Source of the DNA: UBA2943 sp946534895
GTDB lineage: Bacteria > Bacillota > Clostridia > Christensenellales > Aristaeellaceae
Length of the DNA: 5,876 bases
NCBI GenBank assembly: GCA_946534895.1
Contig: CAMNDE010000140.1
Coordinates: 1-5,876 of the forward strand
Reading direction: 5' to 3'
Of this stretch, positions 5,869 through 5,876 are shown piece after piece (positions within the stretch are counted from its first letter, which is position 1; each line of letters begins with the position of its first letter). Made by a program: the position numbers and the translations under genes. The notes below the pieces were generated by a model. It made no database searches and was not told where the DNA came from. It saw nothing but the letters and a program-made list of their open reading frames with translations.

Positions 5869-5876
5869 TTCCCACT

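Overview
The window carries a carbohydrate uptake and hydrolysis locus read entirely on the + strand. In order it holds the last 39 codons of an upstream gene, a substrate-binding protein, two CUT1-type ABC permeases and a family 2 glycoside hydrolase (GH2), followed by a terminator and the promoter of the next gene, which lies outside the window. The style suggests a GC-rich member of the Clostridia from a gut or rumen community, something like Christensenellales or Oscillospirales. The reasons are strong Shine-Dalgarno sites, consensus sigma-A promoters, the signal peptide beginning MKKFLAIILC, tightly spaced genes, and the binding protein-permease-GH2 order without a local ATPase. This placement is an inference; no taxonomic marker gene is present.

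Layout: 1-119 encodes a C-terminal tail that visibly resembles the tail of the GH2 enzyme at the far end of the window, so two related GH2 genes appear to flank the transporter. Bases 120-248 hold a near-perfect promoter (TTGACA, 17 bp, TAATAT) with several inverted repeats over and just downstream of it. The binding protein gene (249-1508) is followed at once by a strong hairpin terminator (1525-1555). The terminator probably lets only part of transcription reach the permease genes (1620-2528 and 2547-3380) and the GH2 gene (coding frame to 5713). A second terminator lies at 5734-5768, and a new promoter (TTGACG, 17 bp, TATAAT) at 5831-5859 carries an 8-bp inverted repeat.

How the parts work together (inference): the secreted binding protein captures an oligosaccharide or glycoside. 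The two permeases import it, powered by an ATPase encoded elsewhere (MsmK/UgpC type). The cytoplasmic GH2 enzyme then releases the non-reducing terminal sugar. The exact sugar cannot be read from the sequence.

The most notable anomaly is at the start of the GH2 gene. A well-placed ribosome site and ATG (3400) are in the wrong frame. The GH2 frame reads back plausibly to that point but is closed by a TGA overlapping the ATG, so there is either a one-base indel, an unusual TTG re-initiation, or a recoding event. I did not find a clearly novel system; the window is mostly a recognisable sugar-utilisation operon with some interesting regulatory and start-site details.
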